From positions 62,001 to 126,000 of the forward strand of contig NW_013546981.1 of NCBI RefSeq assembly GCF_000711695.1: 64,000 nt of DNA, given 5' to 3'. Positions within the stretch are counted from its first letter, which is position 1. Each line of letters opens with the position of its first letter. This DNA comes from Tilletiaria anomala UBC 951. Its lineage: Eukaryota > Basidiomycota > Exobasidiomycetes > Georgefischeriales > Tilletiariaceae. Position numbers and translations under genes: made by a program. The notes below the pieces were generated by a model. The model had not been told where the DNA came from. It made no database searches and worked only from the letters and a program-made list of their open reading frames with translations. This document shows positions 45,956 through 58,111 of the stretch, one piece after another.

Positions 45956-48149
45956 TCAAGCAGCAAGCTCCTTGATCTTAGCAGCAATGTGGTCAGGCGA
46001 GAGACCCTGGTATGGGATTTGCTCGAAGAGACCACCGCAGCCCTCCTTGGAGACGCCCATCGTGGCGAACTTGGGCGTGAAGCCGCGCTGCAGGAGCCAC
46101 GTGCCGAACTTAGATCCGAGGCCGGTCTTCTCGTTGAGCGACTCGACGACGATGACAAAGCCAGTCTGGCCGATCTCTTTAAGCACATCCTCGTCGACAA
46201 TGTTGAGCGTCGACTTGTTGACAAGGCCCACATCGAGGCCCTGCTTCCGCAGCGTGTCGATCGCCGACGCAGAGCGGTAGAGCATGTCGCCAAAGCTGAC
46301 GACATAGCCCTTGGTGCCCTTGCGGATGATGTCGTCCTTGCCCGGGGTGAAGGTGTATCCCTCGCCGTAGAAGGGCTCCTGGGTACCCTCCTTAAGCACC
46401 CAGGGGACCTTGGAACGGGTCGAAAAGACGAATCGGAGACCTTCGTCGTAGAGGACCTTGTTGATGCATGCGGTCATCTGTGTCGGGTCAGCCGGGAAGT
46501 AGAGGCGGGTGGTGAAACTGTCCTCCAGACCATTGTCCGCGAAGAAGGTGTTGACACCGAAATGGCAGGTGTTGTCGGCCATCTCGTCAACACCGGAGTG
46601 CGAGAAGTGGCATAGAACGTTGGCAAAGCTGGTGAATTGAGTCAAAGTGGGTCGCGATCCACGTCAGCGCTTGCACATCACATCACATCACATCGGAACG
46701 AGACCGGACTTGGTGACGGCGATGGCTACTCACTTCAGACGGGCCATGGTGATCTCCGAAACGCACATCTCGAGGAAGGCGCTGAAGGTGGAGAAAATAC
46801 CAGTCCGGTACTCGCCCTTCTTGAGGAACGAGCCAAAACCGGCGGCGGCGGCAAAGTTGCCGCGCTCGCAGATGCCACTGCCGACAAAGACTTCGGGGTG
46901 CTTCTGGTGAATCACCTTCAGGCCGGTTGAGCCCTCGAGGTCCGAGTCGATGCACAGCACCTTCTTGGCGTTCTCCTCCTTGGAGCTCTTGTCGAGGACG
47001 GCGGCGACAGCCTCGCCAAAGACCACACGGTTCGCGCCGCGGTCCTTAGTGCAACCGATGAACTCGTACGTGTCCTTGGTGGGCTTGATGGACTGCAGGA
47101 CAGCGACGGCATCGTTGTGGCCCTTGGAGGTGAGGTACTTGATAGCCTTGTCGACGGGGATGACGTCGTGGCCGTGGTTGGAACCCTCAAGGCCCTCGAT
47201 GCCCGGGCACATCTTGCGCTTGATAATGACGGCGACGGGGCCAGTCTCGTTGAGCGCCGAGATCATGGCAGGGTACAGGCTGTCGAGGTTCTCGCCATCG
47301 GCGTGAATGACCTTGAGCCCATGGCCCTCGAGGGTGCGACCGACATCGAAGCCCTTAAAGTACTCGGACGGGTGGCCGGCAATAGTCACGTCGTTGTCAT
47401 CAATGAACAGCTTGACGTTAAGGTTCTGAGCGACGGCCAGACGGGCAGCCTCGGCGTCGTCACCCTCCTGCTGAGATCCGTCGGAGCCCAACATGAGAGT
47501 AATCTTGTCCTTGTTGCCAAACGCAACACCGTTGACCATGGGCCACACGTGACCGAGACGGCCCGAGCTGAACTTGACACCGGCAGTCAGGCCGAGCTCC
47601 GGGTGACCGGGAAGCTTAGAGTTGGCCGCACGGTAGTAGAGAAGGTCGTGTGCTGGTAGGCTGCCCTCGAGGACAGAGAGCAGGTACTGGGTGGCAACGC
47701 CTGCAAGCAAAGAAGATGAGAATCGATGAGAATCGCCGGACCATTCGAAAGAAAGCATGCTTGTACGCACGGTGGCCTGACTCGTCGTACAGGACTTGAA
47801 CGAACTTGTCGCCATCGGCACCTGCGAAGAGGGAAAGCAGGATAGCTACCTCTGGGACAGTGTCGTACGGACCCCCAGTGTGGCCAGACACTAAAATAAT
47901 TTGCTGATCAGCATGAATGCTCGTCTTCGCGCGCCATGCCCTACTCGCTAAGCTCTACTCACCACCCCTGGCGGCACCGCTAGCAGTGAAGAAGACGATG
48001 GCATCACGGAGCAAGTTGATGTTGTTCTGCAAGCTCTCCTTCTGCTCGGCGCTCAGACTCTTGTCCTGGAGCGACAGCGGGACCGGCTTGTACTTGTCAA
48101 GCGGGACCGGGAACTTCTTGAAGTCATAATCCTTAAGTTGGAAACCCAT
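45956..48149 (-). CDS. Divergent transketolase-family ThDP enzyme
   Basis: Minus-strand exons 48149-47963, 47890-47771, 47700-46734, 46628-45956 (648 aa). Transketolase landmarks: GHTGGPYDTVPEVAILLSL near the start, GRLGHVWPMVNGVAFGNKD, and the ThDP/metal motif GSDGSQQEGDDAEAARLAVAQNLNVKLFIDDND. In the second half, GSGICERGNFAAAAGFG carries the Glu that activates the cofactor, and RLNFANVLCHFSHSGVDEMADNTCHFG fills the place of the usual substrate loop. The C-terminal transketolase domain (TKGYVVSFGDMLYRSASAID, VVESLN) is complete. Canonical yeast Tkl has SGHPGAPLG and a different substrate loop, so this is a separate subfamily, with the substrate unknown. No peroxisomal PTS1 is present (it ends KELAA), so it is unlikely to be dihydroxyacetone synthase. 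The first intron uses GTGAGT...TTTAG. Confidence 0.85.
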
Positions 48150-50107
48150 CTTGAATTTCTACTGTTCCCAAGAGAAGAAGACGAGCGAAGGGAAGGCCAA
48201 GGGGCGTGAGAACGTGTTACCTGATGCGAATCCCACATGTGAGCGAAGGAACGAGGCTCACATAGATTGGGGTGGGTATTGGATCGCGGGAGAGTGTATG
48301 CTGCTGCGACGTTGACGTACAATGCGAATGAGCAAGCACAGCACAGTGTACGGACCAGAAGAGAATGCTCGGGATCGAGGAGGAAGATGTTGCGAGATGA
48401 GAAGAAAGAAGGGAATGGGATGGGGATGAGTGAATTGCTGGCGGCTGGGCAATGACGAGAACGGGAGAATGGCGTTGCGGTTTGTGCTGGCCCGATCGCC
48501 CACAAGCCTGCCACGGGCCACGAGCCAGGAAGAAGGCCGGGTTGTGTTGAACTCGATTCTCCCATTTTTTCCGCGCGCTGGCCACAGGCAACTGTGCGTT
48601 GTGCCCACCAAACTTGCCGAATTCATGATTCAACCCTCGACTCCCCCATCCAAAAGGCCGCCTTCCCGGTCTAGTGACGTCTTTTCGGCTGGATTTCGAG
48701 TGCGGTCTCATTCCGCCCTTGCGCGCTGACACCAGAGACAACAGGAGCGAGAAGACTATTCATTTATTTGGTACACTTAGGTGGAGAGCGCGTAGGGGAC
48801 ACGGTGCCACATACTGAAGAAGCAGCAGGGAGCAAGTGTCTGGGGTGCCATGGCCTGTCACACTGGGGCAGTTGGCGCTCCATGCCTAGCGTCCCAGCTC
48901 GACGGAACGGAAATCAGCGAAAAGAGCCTCTTACTCAACAAAACGCCCGCTCCCACATCGCTGCACTCCCCCTTCGCTATAATCCGTCTCATCTCGGCAC
49001 GTGTCCCATCCGCATGTCAGTGCGTCAGCAACACAAAGACAGCAAAAAGGTCCATCCAACTCGGAGATCTTATAGTGTTCGCTGCCACTTTCCAATGCAC
49101 GACACTTCCAAAACGACGCCCCTCTCCACCAAAGTACCATAGTTGTAAAGCTCTCACCGAAACTGACTAGCAACGCCTGCCGCAGCTATGTGGTCTGGTC
49201 TGGTCGAAACGCGAGCCTGTGAAGACATTTTTAATAGTTCGGTAGCGTGCCTGTCAGCTTGCTCTGTGTGCTGAGGACCGTCGCGCAGAGAGGGCACAGC
49301 GTAGGTTGCCTGTGATGTTGGCCGTCTGAATGCTTCGCTTGAAGGTCGTATCCACTCTCCAGACATTGACCAACTAATTGGAATGCTTCATGATAACAGG
49401 CGGGTTCGAACCTTCCCGTGACGGAAGAAACCGCATGGCTTCAAGCCTTCAACGTCAACTGCGATAGTTTGTCGTATGCAGCAGGTGCGCTTGAGCTCAA
49501 CAGGGGCATAGCAGTCCTTCTTGTCACCATCGAAGTGTATGAAAGTTGACTGCCTGTGCAAGAAAAAAGTGCTTGTCGTTTCCAAGTGATCAAGAAGCAT
49601 TTGACATGCACATGCCGTGCATCCTTCACGCTAACTCGCAAGGACGCCACCACGTTAATCGGAGCCAGCGGGTGCTTGTGACTCCACAACTATTCATTGA
49701 CCCTTGTAGTCGACCGTAAGAAAGGTAGCGTGCGTTGTGTGCTAAAAAGGTCCAGCGGGATCGGGCCGAGTCAACTGTATGGCGTTTGCATCTGGCAACC
49801 GCGGTGACAAAGTGTTACAGATGTGCCCGCTTGGCGGGAGTGAAGATCTTAAAACTTTCGTCGTGCTGTACGCAGGGGGGCCGTAGCCTATGGTACACTC
49901 TCATGAGCAGATCAGCACGAAACCCTCTGCAATGGAAGAGACATTTTAAAAGAGAAATCATGCGGCAAACAGACCTAAAATAAGGTGGGCACATGCACTG
50001 TGTAATTTTGCGTGAGGTACGAGTACAAATGACAGGCGAGAGAGGCTGGGGCAGCGCCCAGGGAGGTGCAAGCGGCAGGTGAAGAGTTCCAGAATGGATT
50101 GAAAAAT
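48150..50107. other. Intergenic spacer, 1.96 kb
   Basis: Promoter of the transketolase-like gene and 3' flank of SSB. Frames at 48217-48741 (minus) and 48768-49142 (+) have no motif. A tRNA-like B-box (GGTTCGAAC) near 49404-49412 does not fold into a tRNA. Confidence 0.5.
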
Positions 50108-52518
50108 TTACCTGCTGCCGGCCATAGCCTTCTGCACGGACCGCTTGAGGCGCAGCGAGGCGCGACGGAAGTCGTCCGCCTTGGCGTCGTCGAGCTCGAG
50201 AACCTCGAGGGCTTTCGCGAGCTCCTGCTCGACCTGGATCTTCTGCGCGCGCTTGAAGTTGGCGTTCGGGCTGCTGACGGTGCCCTCGACCTGGTGGACG
50301 TACGCTTCGAGGTCGTTCTTGGCGTCGTGGCGCGCCTGGAATTCCTTGTCGGAAGCCTTGAAGTTCTCTGAGTCCTTGATCATCTGCTCGATCTCCGTGC
50401 TGGACAGCCTGCCGACCGAGTTGGTGATGGTGATGTTCGCCTTGCGACCGGACGTCTTCTCTTGCGCGGTGACCTTGAGCAAACCGTTGGCGTCGACCTC
50501 AAAAGTGGTGAGCAGCTCAACCGTGCCTCGTGGCGCGGGCGGGATACCAGTGAGCTCGAACTCGCCGAGCAAGCGGTTGTCCTTGCACTGCGTGCGCTCT
50601 CCCTCGTAGACGGGGAAGGTGACCTGGGTCTGGTTGTCCTCAACGGTGGTGAAGACACGAGTCTTGTTGGTGGGGATGGGGGTGTTCCTGGGGACAACGA
50701 CACCAAAGACATCGCCTTGCATGGCAACACCGAGCGAGAGCGGGGCAACGTCGAGCAAGAGCAGGTCCTGAGTCTTGTCAGAGGTCTGGTTGGTCAGGAC
50801 AGCAGCCTGAACGGCAGCACCGTATGCGACAGCCTCATCAGGGTTGATCGACTTGTTCAACTGGCGGCCACCGAAGAACTCTGAGACGAGCGACTGGATC
50901 TTGGGGATACGGGTGGAGCCACCGACGAGGACAATGTCGTCGACCTTCTCGGAAGACATCTTGGCGTCCTTGAGGACCTTGGCGACCGGGTCGATAGTGC
51001 TCTTGAAAGCGGCTGCGTTGATCTCCTCGAAACGGGCACGGGTGATTTGGAACGAAGCGTCCACACCCTGGAACAGCGAGTCAACCTCGACGGTGGTCTG
51101 AGTGACGCTAGAAAGGGTCCTCTTCGCACGCTCGCAGGCGCTGCGGAGACGACGGGTGGCACGGGGGTCGCCTGAGATGTCCAGCTTGTGCTTGCGCTCG
51201 AACTCCTTCTTGAAGTGATCAAGCAACGAGTTGTCGAAGTCCTCACCACCCAAGTGCGTGTCACCAGCGGTCGCCTTGACGGCGAAGACACCGCCGGTGA
51301 TGTTGAGAAGCGAGACATCGAAAGTGCCTCCGCCCAGGTCAAAGATCAGAACGTTCTTCTCGGTGGAAGACTTCGAGTCGAGACCGTAAGCAATGGCGGC
51401 CGCAGTGGGCTCGTTGATGATACGGAGGACGTCAAGACCGGCAATGGCACCTGTGATCCGAATAGCACGTTGGAGTGTCAGTCAGAAAAGGCGTTGTTGA
51501 ATTGATGAAGGTAAATCTGGGCGACGATTATCTTGGCTGTAGATACGCTCATATAGCCGTTCTTAGAATATATATGCAATCCCCAACGCTCCGAAGAGCT
51601 CCGGTATTAGCATGGAATATATGAGTATAATCCTCGCGTTTTCCATCTTCCGACTTCCTGAATCCATACAGCATATCGCGCTGTTCTTTCTCGCCGTTGA
51701 CCAACACTGGAAGTGTGCCCTCATTCCAACTTTGGGCACATTCCGAATACGAGCAAGAGACAACTCACCGGCGTCCTTGGTAGCAAGCCTCTGGGAGTCG
51801 TTGAAGTATGCCGGAACAGTGACGACTGCCTTCTTAACCTCCTTGCCAATCTTAGCCTCTGCAATCTCCTTCATCTTGGTCAGGACCATGCTGGAGATCT
51901 CTTGAGGGCTGAACTGCTTCTTCTCGCCAAGGTACTCGACCTCGATGAAAGGCGAGCCGTCCTTGTCGATGACGGTGAAAGGCCAGTGGGTCATGTCCTT
52001 CTTGACATCTGGGTCATCGAAACGGCGACCAATGAGACGCTTGGCGTCAAAGACAGTCTGCCTCGGGTTCATGGCGGCCTGGTTCTTGGCGGCATCGCCG
52101 ATAAGACGCTCAGACTCCGTGAAGGCAACGTAAGAAGGTGTGGTGCGGTTTCCCTGGTCGTTGGCGATGATCTCCACACGCTCGTTGACCCACCAGCCAA
52201 CGCATGAGTAGGTGGTACCCAGGTCTGCAAAAAATTGAACGGAAATAATGTCAGGGTGATGCACCCACAAAACCAACTAGACCGCTCTGCTTCGAAGCCA
52301 TCCTATTAAGCCTGTTCCGTGTATCGGTCAGGCCCATTTTCTTCTCTGCACTCTGTCTCCTCGCAGCATTGCTCAATAGAGGCGTATCTCGACTGCCTGT
52401 CCTCCGTTTGCACTTCGAGCCATGCCGACAAGGACTTGGCCGGATACTCACCGATACCGATGGCGCCCTGGAAGACTTCATCGCCCGCAGTCTCGGCAGC
52501 TGGAATTTCAGACGACAT
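50108..52518 (-). CDS. SSB1: Ribosome-associated Hsp70, SSB type
   Basis: Minus-strand exons 52518-52452, 52224-51769, 51450-50108 (621 aa; yeast Ssb is 613). Hsp70 signatures: [14 protein letters not shown] rebuilt across intron 1 (nucleotide-binding loop), [28 protein letters not shown] across intron 2, [35 protein letters not shown]. The distinguishing SSB features are [22 protein letters not shown] near the start, the substrate domain [12 protein letters not shown]-type segment and a short C-terminus without EEVD, ending [11 protein letters not shown]. Ssb binds nascent chains at the ribosome exit with the RAC co-chaperone. It is highly expressed, as the codon bias fits. Introns are relatively long (227 and 318 nt). 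The 517-bp upstream spacer is shared with the uS2m gene. Confidence 0.96.
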
Positions 52519-53035
52519 GATTGCTGTTCAATTTGATGCACAGAGGCGTCGGGTGAGGGTGATGGGAGGAGAGATGATGGAGGAAGACACGCCTTATTGT
52601 GAGGGAGGGAAGGGAAAGACAAGGTCGGATGAACAAGAAGAACTTCTTCTGGTGGATGGGTGTTTCCAGTTGGAGAGTAGGGGGACACTGGCGCAGTGGC
52701 TGTACCACCACCTCCAACACTGCCCCTCCGCCCGCCAAAAATTTTCGTCGCTTGCACTTTTTCTTACCTTTGCGTGACCGCCTACCCGCAGCTGATGACC
52801 CATGTGCCAGTGTGCGTTCAGTTTCCAGCCAGGGGGACTCCCCTCAACCGCTTCCTTCCTGTCCCTGCGTCCAACAGCCACCAGCACGCAAGCAAGAACA
52901 GAAGGCACCGCTCACAGTGAGCATGCAACTCTGCGAGCGTAAGGTCAGTCGAGAGGGAGAGCTAACAGGTGAAGAACACGTCGTTGGCTGACCTGGGATA
53001 GCGCATGAGCACGGGGAACGGTTGCCTAGGATATC
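52519..53035. promoter_or_regulatory. Bidirectional promoter region between SSB and uS2m
   Basis: A 517-bp spacer between two divergent genes of protein synthesis. It includes pyrimidine-rich tracts (near 52731-52770) but no known element was recognised with confidence. The promoter role is inferred from layout. Confidence 0.5.
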
Positions 53036-54482
53036 ATGGCTAGCTCGATTGCAACCACTTCCAGGGTGATGCTGCCTACTGCTGCTGCTGCCGCACAAGG
53101 CACGGCGTCAGCAGCATGCACTTCCGTCCGACGAGGAGGTGCAGCGCATTTCGTCAGGAGGATTCACGCATTGCCCTCTCGGGCACAGCACGCTGGCTCT
53201 GCAACAACGGCGTCTCCCCAACGTCAAGATTCAGCGAGATTATCTTTGATGCTCTATCGATATGGTGGCTCGTCCGTTCGGCACATTACTTCCTCTTCAT
53301 CAAGCCGGGTTGCGAAGGATGGCAAAGGCTACGCGGATGCAGCTCCGGGAACGACGCTGCAGCAAGATCAGCCTGAGCCCGGTACAGATCTTCCCGAATC
53401 TGAAGCCGACACAGCGGCTGGATTGAAGCGAACGTCCGAGCAAGGAGTATCGACTGTGCCCAATTCGGGAGGAGCAACGTTGACAGCATCAAGCGCAGCA
53501 TCCAAAGACACCAGAATGGCAGCTTTGGAAACCGACATATTGGATGTGCAAGAAGAGGTAGACACAGAGCGAGAGCTTCGCCGGCTCCGGCGGACGATGG
53601 GTGAGTATCTCCTATGAGAACAGGTACCCTCGATCTATGGCTGCTCTCCTGACCTGCGTCCTCATGTTCCCTCTACTTTCTGCAGTGGACCAATTCCAGT
53701 CACTAGGATCAACACAGAACCGAGAAACGACTTTTCGGCCTCATCATGCGCGCATGAGCCCGAAGGCAGCGAGAGATCTTACTATCTCGCACCTGCTCGC
53801 CTCGAATGCGCATGTCGGCCATCACAAGTCGCAAACGACGCGCGCCTTCCAGCCTTTGCTCCTCGGTACGCGCAACAATATGTCCATCATCGATATTGAG
53901 AAGCACACACTTCCCGCTTTGAAGCGCTGCGCGCAGGTCGTGCGCAAGGTCCTCAGCGCTGACGGTGTTATCCTCTTCGTTGGCACGGGCAAAAACCAGA
54001 CTGCATCCATCCTGCGCGCCTGCAAGCGATTAGGCCGCAACGCGTTCCACGTCACGATGGAGCGCTGGATCCCCGGCACGCTGACGAACGCACCTAAGCT
54101 GCTCGCGCCCGCAATTTACAAGTCGTTCGAAGATGCTGATGCCGATCTCTCCGGCGCGCCGGACACGACCAAGCTGGCATCACAGACTTTCCAGCCAGAC
54201 TTGGTCGTCGTGCTCAACCCGCGGGAGAACGTGCACGCTGTGCGTGAGGCGACAGACCGCAACATCCCCACGATCGGCATCATCGACACCAACGTCGATC
54301 CGCGGCTTGTGACATACGCTATTCCAGGAAACGACGACAGTCTCCGTTTTGTCGACCTCGTCGTCGGCGTCATCGCTCGTGCCGGCCAGGAAGGCATCGC
54401 CGAGGGCGCCAGGCTCAGGGACGAGGCAGACAAGGCGAGGCGTAGCGATGAACGTGGGCGCAGGCGCTTGCTGCAGGCATAA
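53036..54482 (+). CDS. MRP4: Mitochondrial small-subunit ribosomal protein uS2m
   Basis: Two exons, 53036-53600 and 53686-54482 (453 aa); intron GTGAGT...TGCAG. The first ~190 residues are an Arg/Ala/Ser-rich, acid-poor presequence followed by a low-complexity linker. The S2 domain begins near 215: DLTISHLLASNAHVGHHKS, LGTRNNMSIIDIEKHTLPALKRC, VILFVGTGKNQTASILRACKRLGRNAFHVTMERWIPGTLTNA, then PDLVVVLNPRENVHAVREA and the strongly conserved TIGIIDTNVDPRLVTYAIPGNDDS. These are the uS2 family blocks. It works in the mitoribosome small subunit near the platform. The N-terminal extension is longer than in bacterial S2 (about 240 aa), as usual for fungi. Confidence 0.96.
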
Positions 54483-54800
54483 GGGCAGAATGGCATGTAA
54501 CGTTATTCAGCCACATCCCTCGTTTCCGTCCAATCGACGCGCACGAACGGCAAAAAGTAGAATTCGCAAATGCAATCCAATATCATGCAGCACACAGCTC
54601 ATCTTTTTGGCTTGAATGCATCTCGCGAAGAGTCATCGCGATAAAAATGGATAATGATATATGAAGGGGAGCAAGCTTTGAGATCAGCACAGCGAAAATA
54701 TTATGTAGTCCGGGAGTCCAGCTCGCAAGAAGCCATAGGTGAATGGAACACCCAGCATGGCGCATGGTAACAGTCCGTAGAAGAGCGGGAGGCCGCGCAT
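54483..54800. other. Convergent spacer, 318 bp
   Basis: Between the ends of uS2m (+) and the DUF6533-like gene (-); AT-rich, nothing else seen. Confidence 0.55.
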
Positions 54801-56904
54801 TCAGAAGCCGGCCATGCGCATCGCTGCAGCCTTCTGCTCGTCATCGAGCACAGGCAGGCCGTCGGCGCCGACATGGCTACCAGATCCTGCAAGCGGGTTG
54901 CACGGCGGCTCGGAGAGGAGATACGCAGGAGCTGGCGCTTGTCGTGGCGACGGCGTTGCGGCTGCTAGGGTGTTGCTCCATTGAGAGGAAGAGAGAGCAG
55001 CGGAAGAGAAGTCGGAATTGGTTCGGCGCGAGAAGAGTGCTGGCGACGAGATAGCTGCTTGCGAGCATACGCTTGGACAATGCTCTTCCCCATCCTGTGC
55101 CTTCGGAACGGCTGCTGCCCCTTCAACATTCACTGACACATGCTGTACGACGCCGGCACCGGTATTATTAGCATCATCACCTTCCCAGCTGTGCCGCCGC
55201 TCGCCTAAAAGCGCTTGCACGAGTGTCGTGCTTTTCCCTCGCCGGCTGTCGAATCGAGCCATTTCGGGCGTCATCGGCGCTTCGGTATCGCGCTGCTGCT
55301 GATGCATCATCACTATGCCACGTGACAGGGACGGGGAGCGTGTAACCTTCGCCAGTGACCCGGCCGCTGGGTGGTGGCCCCCATTCGCCAATGAATTTGG
55401 TGCGAATGATGCTGGTGATCCATTGACATCGTTGAGCGACGCAAGGAAAGGCGCCTGCAATACGGATGCGGTGCTGTCCCTCTTGAAACCCGTGCTGTCG
55501 CCCGACGGCAGGCGGGTGACTCCGATGCCGATAACACCATTGTTGAGGTGCTTGCCGCTGCATCCGAAAGAAATAGCAGAAGCGTGCCGGCTCCCTCGTC
55601 GACTGGAGAATGCCGGTGCCTCAGTCAAGATGACGCGCTGGCATAGGATGCACATAATTGGTGCATACAAGCTGATCAGAGCTGGTGAAGCAGAGAACAA
55701 AAGCTACGACTCAGCGAACTGCGCTAAAAAAGAATGCAAGCATGGCAAACCCGTGGGACGACTCACCTTTCGAATGAATGCTTTTACTTAACTCGAGGCC
55801 AACGTTGGCAATGTTGAAGGCGCTGGCAACGACAAAGTACATGAGACCGTTGCGAGATAAGATCGAGAGCAACGGCGTCACGTTGAGTGATTCCCAACGC
55901 CGGTGGATGTGGCCCAGAATAGTAAGGGATAAGGCACGTCTGGCCGCGCTTGCGAGATTGCTCCTGCCCTCGCCTATGACCTTGGGCGACTCCTTGGCAA
56001 TGCCGTCGTCGTGCAGCATGGCGGAAGACCTTCTTCTGGGAGAGTTCATCGTCGGAGCGGGGAGGTCGCTGTAGTAGCACAGCTTCCAAAAGCTGAGCCC
56101 GATGGTGATGGTGTCGAAGACAAAGGCCACCAGGTAGAAGTATGCCTGCAGGTCCGTCGAGCCGGGACGCGGCAACGGCATGCAGGCGCCGTTGCTGAGC
56201 AGTGTCTCCTCAGTGAACCACAGCAGGCCAAAGGACATGGCGAATTGCAACGCGGTCAGGACTATGAGGAAGACCATCACGCGCAGATCGCGGTCCCAGA
56301 TGGCGACCGTGCGCCGTACAAAGATGACGGCGACGATCAGCTGCACAACCGCTGTGACCTCTTGCTGGTGAATGAGGCAGGCCCTTGTATTGTCAAAATC
56401 GCCCCAGGTGGAGTAGGCAGGCAGGATTAGCGCCGGAAGCGTCCCGTAGCGGACGAGGGCGAAGAGCCATGGCTGCACCGACTTCCAGCCCATGCGGCTA
56501 TACAGGCTAAATTCGGCGGGCAGAGTCGAGATGAACTCCCAAGCATACAGCGTGACGGCTGCGACGGCAACCTGCGGAAGATGTCACTCTGCTGTCAGAA
56601 TCCCTGGCCATCGCAGCGCAGCGGCTGATGGAACTGAACGATGGCTCACATTATTGATTATGAACTGCTGCTCTACAAACGCGTCGATCGGTAGCACCCT
56701 GTTGCCTTCCTCCTGCTGATACATGCTCCCATCCTCCGGCCTGAAGGAATTGTAGGCGCTAGCGACGGCAGCGGCGGTCGGGTTGCGCATGGGTCGATAG
56801 TGCGCCCCGAACCTCGAGCTGAGGTCAGGGCGAGTGCGATAAAAGCCCTGCTGCTGTTGCTCGCGGTGCGCAACGGTCAGGGCTCTCAGAAGTGGCAAAG
56901 TCAT
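54801..56904 (-). CDS. Basidiomycete-type multi-pass membrane protein (DUF6533-like)
   Basis: Minus-strand exons 56904-56650, 56571-55767, 55681-54801 (646 aa); introns GTGAGC...CGCAG and GTGAGT...ACCAG. After a cytosolic-type N-terminus of about 80 residues come about seven hydrophobic segments: VAVAAVTLYAWEFISTLP, LFALVRYGTLPALILPA, VTAVVQLIVAVIFVRRTVAI, VMVFLIVLTALQFAMSFGLLW, AYFYLVAFVFDTITIGLSFW, GLMYFVVASAFNIANVGLEL and ALISLYAPIMCILCQRVIL. The first block (TLYAWEFISTLPAEF...) and the terminal 'S-I-L/C-R' segment resemble the widespread basidiomycete DUF6533 family of unknown function. The last 300 residues are Ser/Pro-rich and disordered. The seven-span layout invites comparison with receptors, but no receptor motif is seen. 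No function assigned. Confidence 0.75.
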
Positions 56905-58111
56905 GGTGGCGCCAACGCGCTTGGCTGTGGGCAGTATAATCGCAAGAGTTGTCGACAGCTGTGTCTAGTTATGCGACTGGTGGTGCTGCCAACATGTGGG
57001 CCTCCGAATGAAGTATCCGCACCACAAAGTGCAACACGCTGACCTGACCGATATCGAGCCGACGCGCGCAGGCGAAAGTTATTTGCTGTCACAAGCTTGG
57101 AGCGTACGAAAGCTTCTTGCTAGGTATGTATACCGTTGCCTCTGCCTTGACGGCCTTCCGCGTCGAGGCCGCCAATGCATGTGAAGTTGAGGGGGGATCG
57201 GAGTTGGAGCCAATAGTCGGGATGGTCGAGTCAGCACCTATTGCAGCGGCCAGCCTGAGAGCAGGACCGCTCGTCCACGTCCATCGCCCGAAAATAATCT
57301 AACCCAAGCAGCAGCAAAGTTGTTGGGATGACAGAGCCGATCGAGCGTAGAAGAAGGGGACGGTCGACGACTGCGCGCCTACATGCATCAAAGCCGTAAA
57401 ACAGCAAGTGAATGACACATTGTCGCCTGTCTGGTGGCGGTGAGGCGATGAGGTTTCGGCTTCGTGACCGCTCGAGGACTCATCGTCAGTCGGGCCGGCA
57501 GCAGAGCGGTGAAGATCGTTTGCCCGCCTCCTTATCTCAAACTTCGGAGGTACGGTTCACGATATAGTAGGGGGTTCGCTTTTTGGTGCCGTGCAGTGCT
57601 GTGCAATGTCAATGCGGTCCAATCGGAAAGAGCCAAATTGCCCCCTGCCACGGACAGTAGGCCCCGGTTGCCGGCCGAAGAAAAAAAAGAGAGCACGAGG
57701 GTCACGTGCAACAGTATCACTCACTCTTCGTCTTTCATCGCGATCCACCAGATCCTTTTCATTGCTTTCGTCTAAGTGTCGCGCCTGTTGATCTCTCTCA
57801 GGAGAAACTTGGCCAGCGACACGACTTCATCTCTCTCTGTTTGATCAGCTAGCCTCATGCCGTACAGCGGTAGACTGGAGCAACAAGATTGACCCATCCA
57901 TTCTGCAAACGTGTGCTGCATAGCGTTTTGTGCACATCATAGGATCGACGCGCGCGACTCTAGCACTCGGGCCACCGGTGGGGAACGCTTCGGCTGGCTT
58001 TGTGGCTGCGCAGGGCTCCAACCGATTGCGTACAGGGAACCCGTTCGAATTCTTTGCGGTGACGGGTTCCAGCCCATTGTGTAGAATACAACAGATAGGA
58101 CGCAGGCAATA
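56905..58111. other. Divergent spacer, 1.2 kb
   Basis: Upstream of the membrane protein (-) and of the unknown gene (+). It contains one CACGTG E-box at 57703-57708 beside an A-rich run. No other feature supported. Confidence 0.5.

Noticed and set aside
49395-49430. tRNA-like B-box GGTTCGAAC
   Set aside because: The flanking stems pair at only two or three positions on either strand, and no A-box or acceptor stem was found.
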